DNA of 25,485 bases, taken from NCBI GenBank assembly GCA_003545435.1, contig DPYI01000027.1:18476-43960 (forward strand), written 5' to 3'. This document shows, in pieces, positions 1-7,518 of this stretch. Each line of letters begins with the position of its first letter. Positions within the stretch are counted from its first letter, which is position 1. Origin of the DNA: Patescibacteria group bacterium (GTDB lineage: Bacteria > Patescibacteriota > Microgenomatia > UBA10105 > UBA927). Below the pieces are notes generated by a model. It was not told the origin of the DNA. It ran no database searches and saw nothing but the letters and a program-made list of their open reading frames with translations. Made by a program: the position numbers and the translations under genes.

Positions 1-741
1 TCACCAATTGCTCCCGAGTTCACTTATGAGATTCCCCATATACCGGACCACCGGAACGATTGCAGGATAATCCAGACGGAACGGACCGACTACTCCGATT
101 GCACCCTTCACGTGCGGGGTTTCAAATGTTTGATAGACATAACCGCATTGGGAAAGACCTTTTGACCCCAGCTCATTTCCCAAAAGAATAACGAGAGGTT
201 CCGTATGCCCCTCATGTAATTTCAACCAATAATCAAATTCTTCGATCATGTCAAATAATGAATGCGTCAGCTCATAATCATAAAATTCCGGCATATCCAG
301 AATATTTCCGACACCTGCATAATAGAGATCTCCGTCATCAGTGGTTGTGAGGGCAAGGGCTTTGGTTTTACCTGCCACTGCTTTTGTCGCTTCCCTTAAA
401 ACCTTATCTACTTCCTGCCGGACATCCCAAATCTTTTCTTTGACAGACATTTCCTCTGTGACGGACATGTGTTTTGGCTTCATGAGAACATCCACATAAA
501 ACCGAAGGGCATCAGGCGTCGGAGTCCTTCCTGATGATGTGTGAGGCTGGTTGAGAAGTTTCATCTGGGTGAGCCTGACCATTTCATTTCTGATGGTTGC
601 TGGAGAAACGCCCAGGTTGAATTTTTTGTCCAGCGTTTCAGAGCCTACTGCCTCAGCGGTCGCGATATATTCCTCGATAATGGCTTTGAGTATCTCCACC
701 TGACGCGGTGTGAGATCTTTTGCAATTTCTGTTGTATCCAT
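1..741 (-). CDS. hrcA: Heat-inducible transcription repressor HrcA, short form
   Basis: HrcA represses chaperone operons by binding CIRCE operators. The N-terminal winged helix is clear: the region with SPATIRNEM is the recognition helix, followed by the family signature HTSSGRTPT. The C-terminal end keeps the hallmark GPFRLDYP and the helix after it. The protein is 246 aa against roughly 340 aa for typical HrcA, so the middle, dimerisation/inserted domain is much reduced, as in other reduced genomes. I chose ATG at 741 because GGAG (about 752-755) sits 9 nt upstream; a TTG at 756 in the same frame would lie on that ribosome binding site. The stop is the first codon of the window, so any downstream grpE/dnaK genes are out of view. 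A CIRCE element covers its promoter, implying autorepression. Confidence 0.93.
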   Translation of the reverse strand: MDTTEIAKDLTPRQVEILKAIIEEYIATAEAVGSETLDKKFNLGVSPATIRNEMVRLTQMKLLNQPHTSSGRTPTPDALRFYVDVLMKPKHMSVTEEMSVKEKIWDVRQEVDKVLREATKAVAGKTKALALTTTDDGDLYYAGVGNILDMPEFYDYELTHSLFDMIEEFDYWLKLHEGHTEPLVILLGNELGSKGLSQCGYVYQTFETPHVKGAIGVVGPFRLDYPAIVPVVRYMGNLISELGSNW

Positions 742-757
742 AAAATTTTTCTCCAAA

Positions 758-784
758 TTAGCACTAATATATAACGAGTGCTAA
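758..784 (-). promoter_or_regulatory. CIRCE operator (HrcA binding site)
   Basis: TTAGCACTA, nine bases, then GAGTGCTAA. This matches the CIRCE consensus (TTAGCACTC-N9-GAGTGCTAA) with one mismatch. It covers the -10 box and most of the spacer of the hrcA promoter, so bound HrcA would block its own transcription. Confidence 0.95.
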
Positions 785-794
785 TTTTTGTCAA
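766..794 (-). promoter_or_regulatory. hrcA promoter
   Basis: On the minus strand: TTGACA (789-794, perfect -35), 17-bp spacer, TATATT (766-771, -10). The predicted start is near 759, giving a leader of about 18 nt with a GGAG ribosome binding site. Confidence 0.8.
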
Positions 795-801
795 CCCCCT
801 A

Positions 802-830
802 TTGTCACCGTTTCCGAATTCTCTCATAAT
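802..830 (+). promoter_or_regulatory. Promoter for the cohesin-like surface gene
   Basis: TTGTCA (802-807), 17-bp spacer, CATAAT (825-830); each box differs from consensus by one base. The predicted start, about 837, is only 3 nt before the ATG at 840, so the mRNA would be essentially leaderless. Confidence 0.6.
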
Positions 831-839
831 AGATTATGC

Positions 840-1910
840 ATGAAGAACTTCCTTCTTCTTATCACGGGCATTATCATTTTTATTTCCGTTCCGATTGTCG
901 TGTTTTTTTTCGGTCAACAGCAGGAACTCCGGAAAAAGGCCGCGCCTGCCACCACTCTTTCCATCCAGCCCAATGTTACTTCTGTCCCTGTCGGAGAGAC
1001 GGTCATCTGGAAAATTCTTATTAATACTGGTGAAAATAAGGTCGCATCCGTAAAAGTGTCGCTTCTGTTTGATCAGACAAAATTTGAGGCCCAAAGCATC
1101 ACAAACAGCACCCTTGCGCCCCGGATTCTGAACCAGGGTACGGTCGGACTGGGAACCGCCACGATAACTGTTGCTGCCCAAAATACGACAAAACCCATTA
1201 CCGGCCAGGGTGAGATTGCGGTTCTTCGGATAAAGGCTCTCAGCCCAAGTTCTGCGCCGGTAACAGTGCAGTTTGCTCCTGATACGTTTGCTGCAGGAAT
1301 CGGAGAACAAACCGTCAACGTCCTTACGGGTACCGAACCGGGGTCAATAACTATTACAGGAGGAGACCAAAGCGCTCTCTCATCTTCTTCTGTCACTACC
1401 ACGCCCGTACCGACCGGCACACCCCTCTCGCCTACTCCTACTCCGACAACGAAACCATTGGAATCCATGTATTCCCAACCTGCCACCGCATCAGCTCTCA
1501 CTCTTTCCATTGATACGGAAGCCACACGGGGCGGTAAACCGCTTATTCACGGAACCGCCACGCCGGGAGCCACCCTTACCATTGTTGTCTATTCCGTCAC
1601 ACCCCAAACCATAGTTGTTACGGCAAATTCAAGCGGGAATTGGCAAACAACCCCAATGACCGCTCTTGCATCCGGAACGTACACGGTCGTCGTTACCGCA
1701 CTCCATCCGACTGCAGGAACGTCTGAAACGCTCTCATCATCATTTACCATCGGAGGCGGTATCGGAGGAGCAGAGGTGACTGAGGCAACAGGAGAAGCAC
1801 TTCCTGAATCCGGATCCGCAAAAACAACCTTGATTCTTCTTATTCTGGGAAGTACGCTGATAGTAGCAGGTACTATTTCATTTGCTCTAAAACATTATGA
1901 ATATTCTTGA
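840..1910 (+). CDS. Anchored surface protein with cohesin-like and Ig-like domains
   Basis: 356 aa, probably exported and held in the membrane. Residues 4-24 form a signal/anchor helix. Residues about 40-175 look like a cohesin-type beta sandwich (starting TLSIQPN, with VSLLFDQTKFEAQS and a GTATITV-type strand). A Pro/Thr-rich linker follows (about 186-208), then a bacterial Ig-like domain (about 218-305, with GTATPGATLTIVV). The end has LPESG (321-325), a hydrophobic helix and a short tail, which resembles a sortase sorting signal but lacks the usual Arg/Lys cluster and the Thr of LPxTG. The Ig domain and anchor resemble those of the protein at 12006-13295. It overlaps the glycoside hydrolase gene by 14 bp, so the two are probably co-transcribed. 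The ligand is unknown. Confidence 0.8.
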   Translation: MKNFLLLITGIIIFISVPIVVFFFGQQQELRKKAAPATTLSIQPNVTSVPVGETVIWKILINTGENKVASVKVSLLFDQTKFEAQSITNSTLAPRILNQGTVGLGTATITVAAQNTTKPITGQGEIAVLRIKALSPSSAPVTVQFAPDTFAAGIGEQTVNVLTGTEPGSITITGGDQSALSSSSVTTTPVPTGTPLSPTPTPTTKPLESMYSQPATASALTLSIDTEATRGGKPLIHGTATPGATLTIVVYSVTPQTIVVTANSSGNWQTTPMTALASGTYTVVVTALHPTAGTSETLSSSFTIGGGIGGAEVTEATGEALPESGSAKTTLILLILGSTLIVAGTISFALKHYEYS

Positions 1911-3294
1911 ACGCAATGCACCTCAAAAGATAACGTCCTTGATTTCTTTTCTTGCAGCTCTTGTCTTTCTCCCCTTGCTCCTTTTTGCCGCATACCAATC
2001 CGTCACCCTTATAACACGCGCTGTCGGAACACCGGCAAATATCGTGGTAGACACCAAAGCAGTCCTTGAACCCATCAAAACCGATTTTTACCATGCATTT
2101 GCCCAGGGCGGAGAAGAATCGGAGGACATGATCGCACCGGTTCTAACTGAGGTAAAAGGATTACGGCCGAAATTTATCAGAATCGACCATCTGTATGATT
2201 ATTACTCTGTTGTTCAGGGCAGCGGGGGCGGTATGTCGTTTGATTTTTCGAGGCTCGATGCTGCGGTCAACACTATTCTAGCCTCTGGTGCCAAACCGGT
2301 TCTGGCGCTCTCCTATATGCCGGCGTCCATTGCCCAAGGCGGTTCAGTCATCAATCCGCCGAATGACTGGAATGACTGGGCAACGGTGGTTGAAAAAACC
2401 ATTCAGCACTACAGCGGTAAAGGAGAAAAAAACTTAGGCGGGGTCTATTACGAAGTATGGAATGAGCCGGACCTGGCAAGTTTTGGCTCCTGGAAATTAT
2501 CCGGCGACAAAAACTACCTGACGCTCTATAAATATGCAGCTGATGGGGCCAAACGGGTGCAGAATGCCAACTGGTTTTATTTCGGAGGACCTGCCACCAC
2601 GGGACTCTACAAAAACTGGATCATGGCACTTGCTTCAAGCGGGTCGCGGGTCGACTTTTTTTCCTGGCACTCGTATCTTCCGGACCCGAAACGGTATGCG
2701 ACGGATCAGGAAAATTTCATAACATGGATGCTTCCCTACCCCTGGCATACGCTCAAACCCACGCTTATTACGGAGTTCGGGTTTACCGGAGATAAAAGCA
2801 CGCTGTACAATTCAACGTACGCAGCTGCGTATACTGCTGCTGTTATACGGCAGTTGATTTCCGGAGGGGCATCCTATATCTTCTCGTTTGAGCTCAAAGA
2901 CGGACCCGGACAAACAAACGGGTGGGGGCTGGTGGGCCATCAGAATGCAGGAAAAAAACTCAAACCGCGGTATCACGTCTATGCATTCATCGACCAAATG
3001 GCAGGCAGCCGGCTCCAGGTTACCGGCGAAGGGACGTGGGTGACCGGATTTGCATCCGTCAAAGACAAAATAATCCGCCTTCTTTTGGTCAATTTTGACC
3101 GGAGCGGATCGCATGTCGAGACCGTGCCGATTAAGTTTACCAATCTGGATCCGGGGAACTATACCGTCCGCCAGCACTTTTTGTTCGGTACGGACACAAA
3201 AACCCAACAGACAATTCCCGACGGCGTATTTGAGCAGAAACTCTACATGTCCACCCAAACCGTAGCGATTCTGGAGCTAACGAAGACGGAGTAA
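1897..3294 (+). CDS. Membrane-anchored clan GH-A glycoside hydrolase (GH39-like)
   Basis: 465 aa. Residues about 14-37 form an N-terminal membrane helix, placing the enzyme outside the cell. The rest reads as a TIM-barrel retaining glycosidase. VYYEVWNEPD carries the acid/base Glu190 after Asn189, and LITEFGF carries the nucleophile Glu293; this Asn-Glu plus C-terminal Glu pair defines clan GH-A. The pattern (FIRIDH early, FSWHSY before the nucleophile) is closest to GH39 or cellulase-like families. A beta-sandwich tail follows (about 370-465). Its start overlaps the preceding surface-protein gene by 14 bp, so the two products may act together at the surface. The substrate cannot be read from sequence. 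Confidence 0.8.
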   Translation: MNILERNAPQKITSLISFLAALVFLPLLLFAAYQSVTLITRAVGTPANIVVDTKAVLEPIKTDFYHAFAQGGEESEDMIAPVLTEVKGLRPKFIRIDHLYDYYSVVQGSGGGMSFDFSRLDAAVNTILASGAKPVLALSYMPASIAQGGSVINPPNDWNDWATVVEKTIQHYSGKGEKNLGGVYYEVWNEPDLASFGSWKLSGDKNYLTLYKYAADGAKRVQNANWFYFGGPATTGLYKNWIMALASSGSRVDFFSWHSYLPDPKRYATDQENFITWMLPYPWHTLKPTLITEFGFTGDKSTLYNSTYAAAYTAAVIRQLISGGASYIFSFELKDGPGQTNGWGLVGHQNAGKKLKPRYHVYAFIDQMAGSRLQVTGEGTWVTGFASVKDKIIRLLLVNFDRSGSHVETVPIKFTNLDPGNYTVRQHFLFGTDTKTQQTIPDGVFEQKLYMSTQTVAILELTKTE

Positions 3295-3310
3295 ATGGAG
3301 TACTAAAAAC

Positions 3311-3622
3311 TTATATGTGTTCTGGTAAAGCTTCTGTCATCTCATGAACTGCACTCCACTGCGCTTCCATTTCCTGAACTGCGCTACACATACCAACCCG
3401 ATCTTCTGCTTCAGGACTAAGTGTATATCCGATCCTCTTATTGCCCTTTAAACCAAAATCCCTTCTTAATTCTTTGATTTCTTCTAATACAGCAGCTTCT
3501 GGTAAATGTGTTAATTGAACCAAATTCTGAAGCGATGCCGTCTGGAGCATCAACATATTATTGGCAATGGCAAATTTTTCAACTGTCGTCAATTCTGAAA
3601 CCGGAATTTCTGTTTTTGTCAT
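3311..3622 (-). CDS. Small winged-helix-like protein, function unknown
   Basis: 103 aa, not recognised as a named family. The middle (LVQLTHLPEAAVLEEIKELRRDFGL) looks like a helix-turn-helix, and KRIGYTLSPEAEDRV could be the wing and following helix, as in MarR/PadR-type regulators. The tail is Glu/Met-rich. It is transcribed away from the frameshifted gene at 3712, which also begins MTK and also reads like a winged helix; the two may be related or form a divergent pair. There is no Shine-Dalgarno sequence; the promoter below puts the start 4 nt before the ATG. Confidence 0.55.
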   Translation of the reverse strand: MTKTEIPVSELTTVEKFAIANNMLMLQTASLQNLVQLTHLPEAAVLEEIKELRRDFGLKGNKRIGYTLSPEAEDRVGMCSAVQEMEAQWSAVHEMTEALPEHI

Positions 3623-3632
3623 ACTACGCCGC

Positions 3633-3662
3633 AGTATACTCTCCCTGTTTAATAAAAATCAA
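3633..3662 (-). promoter_or_regulatory. Promoter for the 3311-3622 gene
   Basis: Minus strand: TTGATT (3657-3662), 18-bp spacer, TATACT (3633-3638). The predicted start near 3626 is 4 nt before the ATG at 3622. Confidence 0.5.
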
Positions 3663-3676
3663 GTTTTTTTATTTTT

Positions 3677-3705
3677 TTGATTTCAATTATATCTTATAGT
3701 ATAAT
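3677..3705 (+). promoter_or_regulatory. Promoter for the frameshifted gene at 3712
   Basis: TTGATT (3677-3682), 17-bp spacer, perfect TATAAT (3700-3705). The predicted +1 falls exactly on the A of ATG 3712, a leaderless start. Confidence 0.6.
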
Positions 3706-3711
3706 TACCTT

Positions 3712-4240
3712 ATGACTAAAGAGGAGGGGAAATTTTTCTATATAAAAAAAGCAGTTATATCCAATATACCAGGCCTCTCTTGCAAGAATCTGTTTAAGAG
3801 TACAAGAGGCTTTAATAGAAACCGGCCTCGTAACTTCAGATGGTGAACCGCAGCCTCCATTTACTAAAAGCGGTTTGGATACGCTTGCTTCTAACATGCT
3901 CAATGCTTTCGGCACGCAATTTGAAAATATGACAGTGTGTGCTCCAAAAGGAAGCCAGTGGGATGAAGCTTGTGTCATTGACTCCCTTGTAGAAGGAACA
4001 GGGAAACCCGATGTCAAACTATCCGAGAGAAACACGGTAGTACTTACTTTCCCCGGGAAAACACCATTAATTAAACTTATGGAGATACCGCTTGATGCTG
4101 AGCATGCAGGCGTCATAGGTCAAGATGAAAACGGCAACGATATTCAAGCACTTACAGTTATAGAAGAAAAACATAATATCGTAGCCAGAAAAGTTATCAA
4201 ATTCCCGCCATCAGGACAATCACAAAAAGGTCTCTTGTAA
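3712..4240 (+). pseudogene. Winged-helix-like gene interrupted by a +1 frameshift
   Basis: From ATG 3712 the frame encodes MTKEEGKFFYIKKAVISNIPGLS, then runs out of phase and stops at 3841-3846. The next frame is open from after its stop at 3743-3745 through to 4240 and reads as a continuation: RICLRVQEALIETGLV, then PPFTKSGLDTLASNML. Joined across about 3776-3785 (for example, dropping one T of the TT at about 3780), the product is about 176 aa, with an N-terminal winged-helix-like domain and a C-terminal half of unknown fold. The second part alone has only a TTG (3875) as an early start and no ribosome binding site. It may be a decayed gene, a sequencing/assembly indel or a frameshift-decoded gene. 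There is no known frameshift signal such as the prfB-type slip and stop. Confidence 0.55.
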
Positions 4241-4270
4241 ACTCTGTTTACCCAAACAAAATTCAGGCAT

Positions 4271-4302
4271 TGCTGTCCTGCCCGCCGTTGTTGATTACTT
4301 CC
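4271..4302 (+). repeat. Copy A of the murJ 3'-end repeat
   Basis: This 32-bp stretch matches 8386-8417, inside the 3' end of murJ, at 30 of 32 positions. The first 24 bases are identical. It lies in the intergenic space just before hicB. Confidence 0.8.
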
Positions 4303-4318
4303 ATCTATTTGTTTAATT

Positions 4319-4327
4319 TGCTATAAT
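4319..4327 (+). promoter_or_regulatory. Extended -10 promoter of the hicBA-like pair
   Basis: TGC followed by perfect TATAAT (4322-4327), an extended -10 motif with no good -35. The predicted start at 4334 leaves a 3-nt leader before ATG 4337. Confidence 0.55.
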
Positions 4328-4336
4328 CTTTGGTAT

Positions 4337-4627
4337 ATGCAACCCATGAATTTTAATGTCAGCATCCCGGTTTCATTTTTTAAAGAAGGCAATGCCTATA
4401 TCGCTTATTGTCCTGTGTTGGATCTCTCAACTTCTGCTTCTACTTTTGAAAAGGTAAAAAAACGGTTTGAACAAGTAGTTGATGTTTTTTTTGAAGAGCT
4501 GGTGGATATGGGTACGCTTGACGATGTCCTTGCAAATTTAGGGTGGACGAAAACTCAAAGCAAATGGACTCCACCCTTCCAAGTAGGACACGGTCTTCAG
4601 CGTGTTTCCTTGCCGCTCTCGGCATAA
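4337..4627 (+). CDS. hicB: HicB-like antitoxin
   Basis: 96 aa. The HicB fold is recognisable: YIAYCPVLDLSTSASTFEKVKKRFEQVVDVFFEEL, followed by LANLGW. HicB proteins neutralise HicA RNases by direct binding and often repress their own promoter. This copy ends soon after the partial-RNase-H-like domain and shows no clear ribbon-helix-helix or helix-turn-helix tail, so DNA binding is uncertain. The gene is followed without any gap by the HicA-like gene, in antitoxin-first order. An ATG in frame three codons later (MNFNV) is an alternative start. Confidence 0.8.
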   Translation: MQPMNFNVSIPVSFFKEGNAYIAYCPVLDLSTSASTFEKVKKRFEQVVDVFFEELVDMGTLDDVLANLGWTKTQSKWTPPFQVGHGLQRVSLPLSA

Positions 4628-4858
4628 ATGGCAAAATTGACTCCAATAAAACGAGATAAATTCGAAGTATTCCTTCGACTGATTGGTTGCACGCTCAAAC
4701 GCACGAAGGGCGATCATCTTATTTATTCTCGACCTGGACTCAAACGTCCTATTGTCATCACTGCTGATAAAGAAATACCGGTATTTATTATTCGCAACAA
4801 CTTACGTACTCTTGAAATGTCTCCTGATGAGTATACGAACATCATTGAACAACTCTAA
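4628..4858 (+). CDS. hicA: HicA-like mRNA interferase toxin
   Basis: 76 aa, the normal length for HicA. It has the double-stranded-RNA-binding-like fold signature: an N-terminal helix (KRDKFEVFLRLIGC), then KRTKGDHLIYSRPG with the catalytic His at residue 30 and KRPIVITADKEIPVFIIRNNLR. The family cleaves translated mRNA and tmRNA. Its ATG directly follows the hicB stop, which suggests coupled translation and co-expression with the antitoxin. Confidence 0.85.
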   Translation: MAKLTPIKRDKFEVFLRLIGCTLKRTKGDHLIYSRPGLKRPIVITADKEIPVFIIRNNLRTLEMSPDEYTNIIEQL

Positions 4859-4866
4859 TTTGATAG

Positions 4867-5454
4867 CTAATTTTGTTTATTCTGTTTTTCAAACAGTGAT
4901 TTGAGTTCTTCTAGGCTCAAAGTTTTCCCTTCTTTTTCAGCTTGTCTCATTCCTTGGCAGATTGCACAATCATCAAAATAAAATTCTTCATCATCATCTT
5001 TTATTTCGGGATATTGCTCTGGTGCATCTCCGAATCGCCCTATTACTTTCGGGTATTTCGTTTTATCTTGGGCGGGTTTTATATCACAAAGAACAACAGT
5101 GAATTGCCATCCATCGCCGTAATCAAACAAAAATCGCATGGTTTTTCCTACTATTGAAAATGCTTTCGATATCTTTACGTGTTCTACGCCAAGAGCTCCG
5201 GGGGTGGGATCCTCCTTTAAATCGGTAAATAACTCATACAGTTCTTTTGACCGAAACATATCATTCAGATTGTCGTAAAAACCATAACAATGATCAAAAC
5301 CAAATCCAAAGGCTTCAACAATCGCTTTCGCAAATGTGGATAGACTCTGTGTTTCCAGAACGGCAATATCACGATATGGTTTCTTTTTTTCTTTCCCAGA
5401 CGTGACGTCGAGCGTTATATGTAATATCAATTCTTTTAACATTTTATTCCGCAT
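4867..5454 (-). CDS. Plasmid pRiA4b ORF-3-like protein
   Basis: 195 aa. The core pattern of the pRiA4b ORF-3 family (PF07929) is present: an N-terminal strand LILHITLDV, FAKAIVEAFGFGFDHCYGFY, and the signature FLFDYGDGWQFTVVLCDI followed by KVIGRFGDAPEQYP. The usual C-terminal DDCGG motif appears altered to DDCAICQGM, leaving a Cys-x2-Cys pair. The molecular function of the family is unknown; members occur on plasmids and in mobile or accessory regions, which fits the toxin-antitoxin neighbour. It is convergent with hicA, with 8 bp between the stops. Confidence 0.75.
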   Translation of the reverse strand: MRNKMLKELILHITLDVTSGKEKKKPYRDIAVLETQSLSTFAKAIVEAFGFGFDHCYGFYDNLNDMFRSKELYELFTDLKEDPTPGALGVEHVKISKAFSIVGKTMRFLFDYGDGWQFTVVLCDIKPAQDKTKYPKVIGRFGDAPEQYPEIKDDDEEFYFDDCAICQGMRQAEKEGKTLSLEELKSLFEKQNKQN

Positions 5455-5566
5455 AGAAAATGTTGTTGCTAATTAATAGTATCATTTTTTTATAATTCGT
5501 TTTTAACTTCATAAGGCGTGGCTTTTGGGAGCTAGAGCAAAAACTTTACATGGCAGCCAAAACAGA

Positions 5567-6148
5567 CTAAGGTTCGCGGAGCGGACTCATGTCTTTTTCG
5601 ATTAACTTCCTTACATAATCAGACTTCGATACATTGTATCGCACAGCAGTTTTTTCTATATGCAGTCTTTGATTGTTTGAAATAAACATATTAAATCTAT
5701 TTCTGAGCTTGTACTGTTTAATGTGCCGGAGGAACTTTTCTATTTCGTCCGGAAGGGTAAACGAGGTATATTTGGCTCCGAAAAAATGCGGTTGGTCGAT
5801 GAGATGAGCGTAATTGTGATAATGAGATAATACCAATACTGGCTTTTGAGCGGAAAGAGCAAAAAACGCTTCAAAACCAAGTCGAAAGCTGGGATAACTG
5901 GCTTCGACAACGACGCTGTCTGATCGAAGAATTGCTTGGCGCACTGCTGAATCGTGCACATAGCGGTAGGTATCTTCAGAGTTTGTCAAATCTTTAACAG
6001 CCTTTAATTGAGGCATTTTGTTTAAATAGGTTTTGACAAATGTTGCTTCTACGTGAGCCCCCTGAGCCTTCAATTCTTCTAGTACTGCTATATAACTCTT
6101 CTCAAACTTGACCATGCCGGTTTTAGATACCATCAGAAATATCTTCAT
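5567..6148 (-). CDS. Deoxyribosyltransferase-like protein fused to a ribbon-helix-helix-like tail
   Basis: 193 aa from ATG 6148 (MKIFLMVSKTGM). An upstream extension to 6238 is AT-rich and unlike the family. The first about 135 residues resemble the Rossmann-like nucleoside 2-deoxyribosyltransferase family: a KIFLMVS strand start, then SDSVVVEASYPSFRLGFEAFFAL with the family-style Glu (VEASYPS) and KPVLVL. The last about 50 residues (RFNMFISNNQRLHIEKTAVRYNVSKSDYVRKLIEKDM) look like a ribbon-helix-helix DNA-binding domain: a strand, then helix, NVSKSDYVRKLIE. The catalytic pocket cannot be fully checked by eye. The combination suggests a ligand-sensing regulator or a toxin-antitoxin-like protein; this is inference. 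Confidence 0.6.
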   Translation of the reverse strand: MKIFLMVSKTGMVKFEKSYIAVLEELKAQGAHVEATFVKTYLNKMPQLKAVKDLTNSEDTYRYVHDSAVRQAILRSDSVVVEASYPSFRLGFEAFFALSAQKPVLVLSHYHNYAHLIDQPHFFGAKYTSFTLPDEIEKFLRHIKQYKLRNRFNMFISNNQRLHIEKTAVRYNVSKSDYVRKLIEKDMSPLREP

Positions 6149-6165
6149 ACGTATATATGTATATA

Positions 6166-6210
6166 GTATCAGAAAATGTATTGATTTAATAGTACAATTC
6201 CATCTGATAC
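6166..6210. promoter_or_regulatory. Inverted repeat between divergent genes (possible operator)
   Basis: GTATCAGA (6166-6173) and TCTGATAC (6203-6210) form an 8-bp inverted repeat that extends imperfectly outward into TATATA-rich arms. It sits in the 111-bp gap between the divergent genes at 6148 and 6260, where promoters for both must lie. No strong -35/-10 pair could be assigned. Confidence 0.4.
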
Positions 6211-6259
6211 ATATATGACTTATGTATAAAGAAAACATTCCTGCTATTGGAGGAGTGAT

Positions 6260-6661
6260 ATGATATCTGTTGAATGCTTAGAGGGGAACGTACCAGCAGC
6301 TAAAGTTGAGTTGTCTGGAAAGCACTTTCTGTCTTCAGATGATATTATGCACCTTTTCAACTGGACTTTAGATGATGTTATCGCGGATAAAGTAAGCCTA
6401 ACAAAAACTGTATTTTGGTCCTGGCTGGAAGCCGGAGTTATTTATCAACGCAATGCTTTAAATCCTTTGGTTTTTTGGAATAGAAAATCTTCACTGATTT
6501 TAACCCCGTTGGAAGCTTTTGTTCCTGTTGAAACCTGGCTGGTTGAATTAACTGAATATATCTCGTCCAAACACCCTAAAGCTAGAATCAACATATTAGA
6601 AATTCAAGGCGTGGATTCGTTGAGAGCCCGCGCGCGCGAGTTATATCCCAATCGGGTCTAA
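6260..6661 (+). CDS. Hypothetical protein
   Basis: 133 aa, not recognised. The start ATG 6260 has one of the best ribosome binding sites in the window (GGAGGAG, 5 nt before it). The sequence is soluble-looking, with Trp-rich segments (LFNWTLDDVIADK, FWSWLEAGVIYQR, LVFWNRK) and an Arg-rich end. The segment VFWSWLEAGVIYQ could be a small helix-turn-helix, but this is weak. The gene is divergent from the deoxyribosyltransferase-like gene and 21 bp before the next unknown gene, likely one transcript. Confidence 0.6.
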   Translation: MISVECLEGNVPAAKVELSGKHFLSSDDIMHLFNWTLDDVIADKVSLTKTVFWSWLEAGVIYQRNALNPLVFWNRKSSLILTPLEAFVPVETWLVELTEYISSKHPKARINILEIQGVDSLRARARELYPNRV

Positions 6662-6682
6662 GAACCTGTTAGAGCTGAATAT

Positions 6683-7123
6683 ATGAACAAAGAAAGTAAC
6701 AAGGGGTTTCATCCGATAGCCTCAATAATTCATTGGATGGATAACCTAGGAAGCATGGCGCAAGTGTCTAGTTTGGAACACCTCGAAGATGAATCACGAT
6801 ATCCTGGCTTCGCGTGGACGGAAGGATTTGATGAAGAATTAAAGGCTGCCGCCACGAACACACAAAAAGCGTGCATCTGCGCCCGTGAAGGCTGTGAGGA
6901 AATGGTACAGTTTGACTATCTACCAAAAGCAAAATCTGCCGAGGGTCTTGGCCAAGAAGCATATGGTCAGATATATCTCCTGGCATTGGAACGACATGCC
7001 CAAAAGATTGAAGAGCTTGCCCAAGAAAGTACTGGTTTTATCCAAAAATCATTTTTTGGTGAAGCCGAGCGCATGCGAGAGAAAATAGAGGTTTACCAAC
7101 GAATAGTGAGGGACAAAGGATAA
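6683..7123 (+). CDS. Hypothetical protein
   Basis: 146 aa, not recognised. There is no signal peptide or membrane helix. The second half is strongly helical and charged (LLALERHAQKIEELAQESTGFIQKSFFGEAERMREKIEVYQRIV), probably a coiled coil. Three cysteines cluster in KACICAREGCEEMV, a possible metal site. There is no clear Shine-Dalgarno sequence; it is probably translated with the preceding gene. Confidence 0.55.
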   Translation: MNKESNKGFHPIASIIHWMDNLGSMAQVSSLEHLEDESRYPGFAWTEGFDEELKAAATNTQKACICAREGCEEMVQFDYLPKAKSAEGLGQEAYGQIYLLALERHAQKIEELAQESTGFIQKSFFGEAERMREKIEVYQRIVRDKG

Positions 7124-7332
7124 AATACGTTCTAATTTCCTGTTCTTCGGATGAAAAAAAATATCCCGTCAATATGGGCTATCCTAAACAAAACTTGATA
7201 GTTTCACGCTTCCCGCGCCCGCTCAACGGCAGTTTTCGCACATTCGTAAATCATTACATCATCCTCTAACTGTTCCTCCACCCCCTATAATCAGGTATTA
7301 CACTTTTTTCCTGAATAAAATCGACTGCTAAC

Positions 7333-7365
7333 CATCAGCTCGTACCATCCTGCCCGCCGTTGTTG
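7333..7365 (+). repeat. Copy B of the murJ 3'-end repeat
   Basis: This 33-bp stretch matches 8376-8408 (murJ stop codon and the codons before it) at 30 of 33 positions. It comprises CATCAGCTCGT, four variable bases, then an 18-bp identical block ending GTTGTTG. Same orientation as copies A and C. Confidence 0.8.
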
Positions 7366-7518
7366 GGCTTGGCAGAATTTTATCCAATTACCGGGATTCC
7401 CGGTATCTCTTGACTTTCCCCATATTCCTGGTAGTGGGATGCAAAATAATACGTTTTGATTTTCTGTACCATCTGTAACCAGATTAGATTTAGATTGTTT
7501 TATAGCTCTAATTACCCC

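Noticed and set aside
3694..4116. Minus-strand 140-aa ORF
   Set aside because: It opposes the frameshifted gene, whose promoter and start are strong; the translation has no domain-like pattern.
6149..6238. 30-residue N-terminal extension of the deoxyribosyltransferase-like protein
   Set aside because: The encoded stretch is AT-driven (ISHICIRWNCTIKS) and the family fold begins at MKIFLMVS.
7204..7281. 25-codon minus-strand ORF with GTG start
   Set aside because: It reads like the end of an antitoxin-type helix, but it is too short, with no supported promoter or ribosome binding site.
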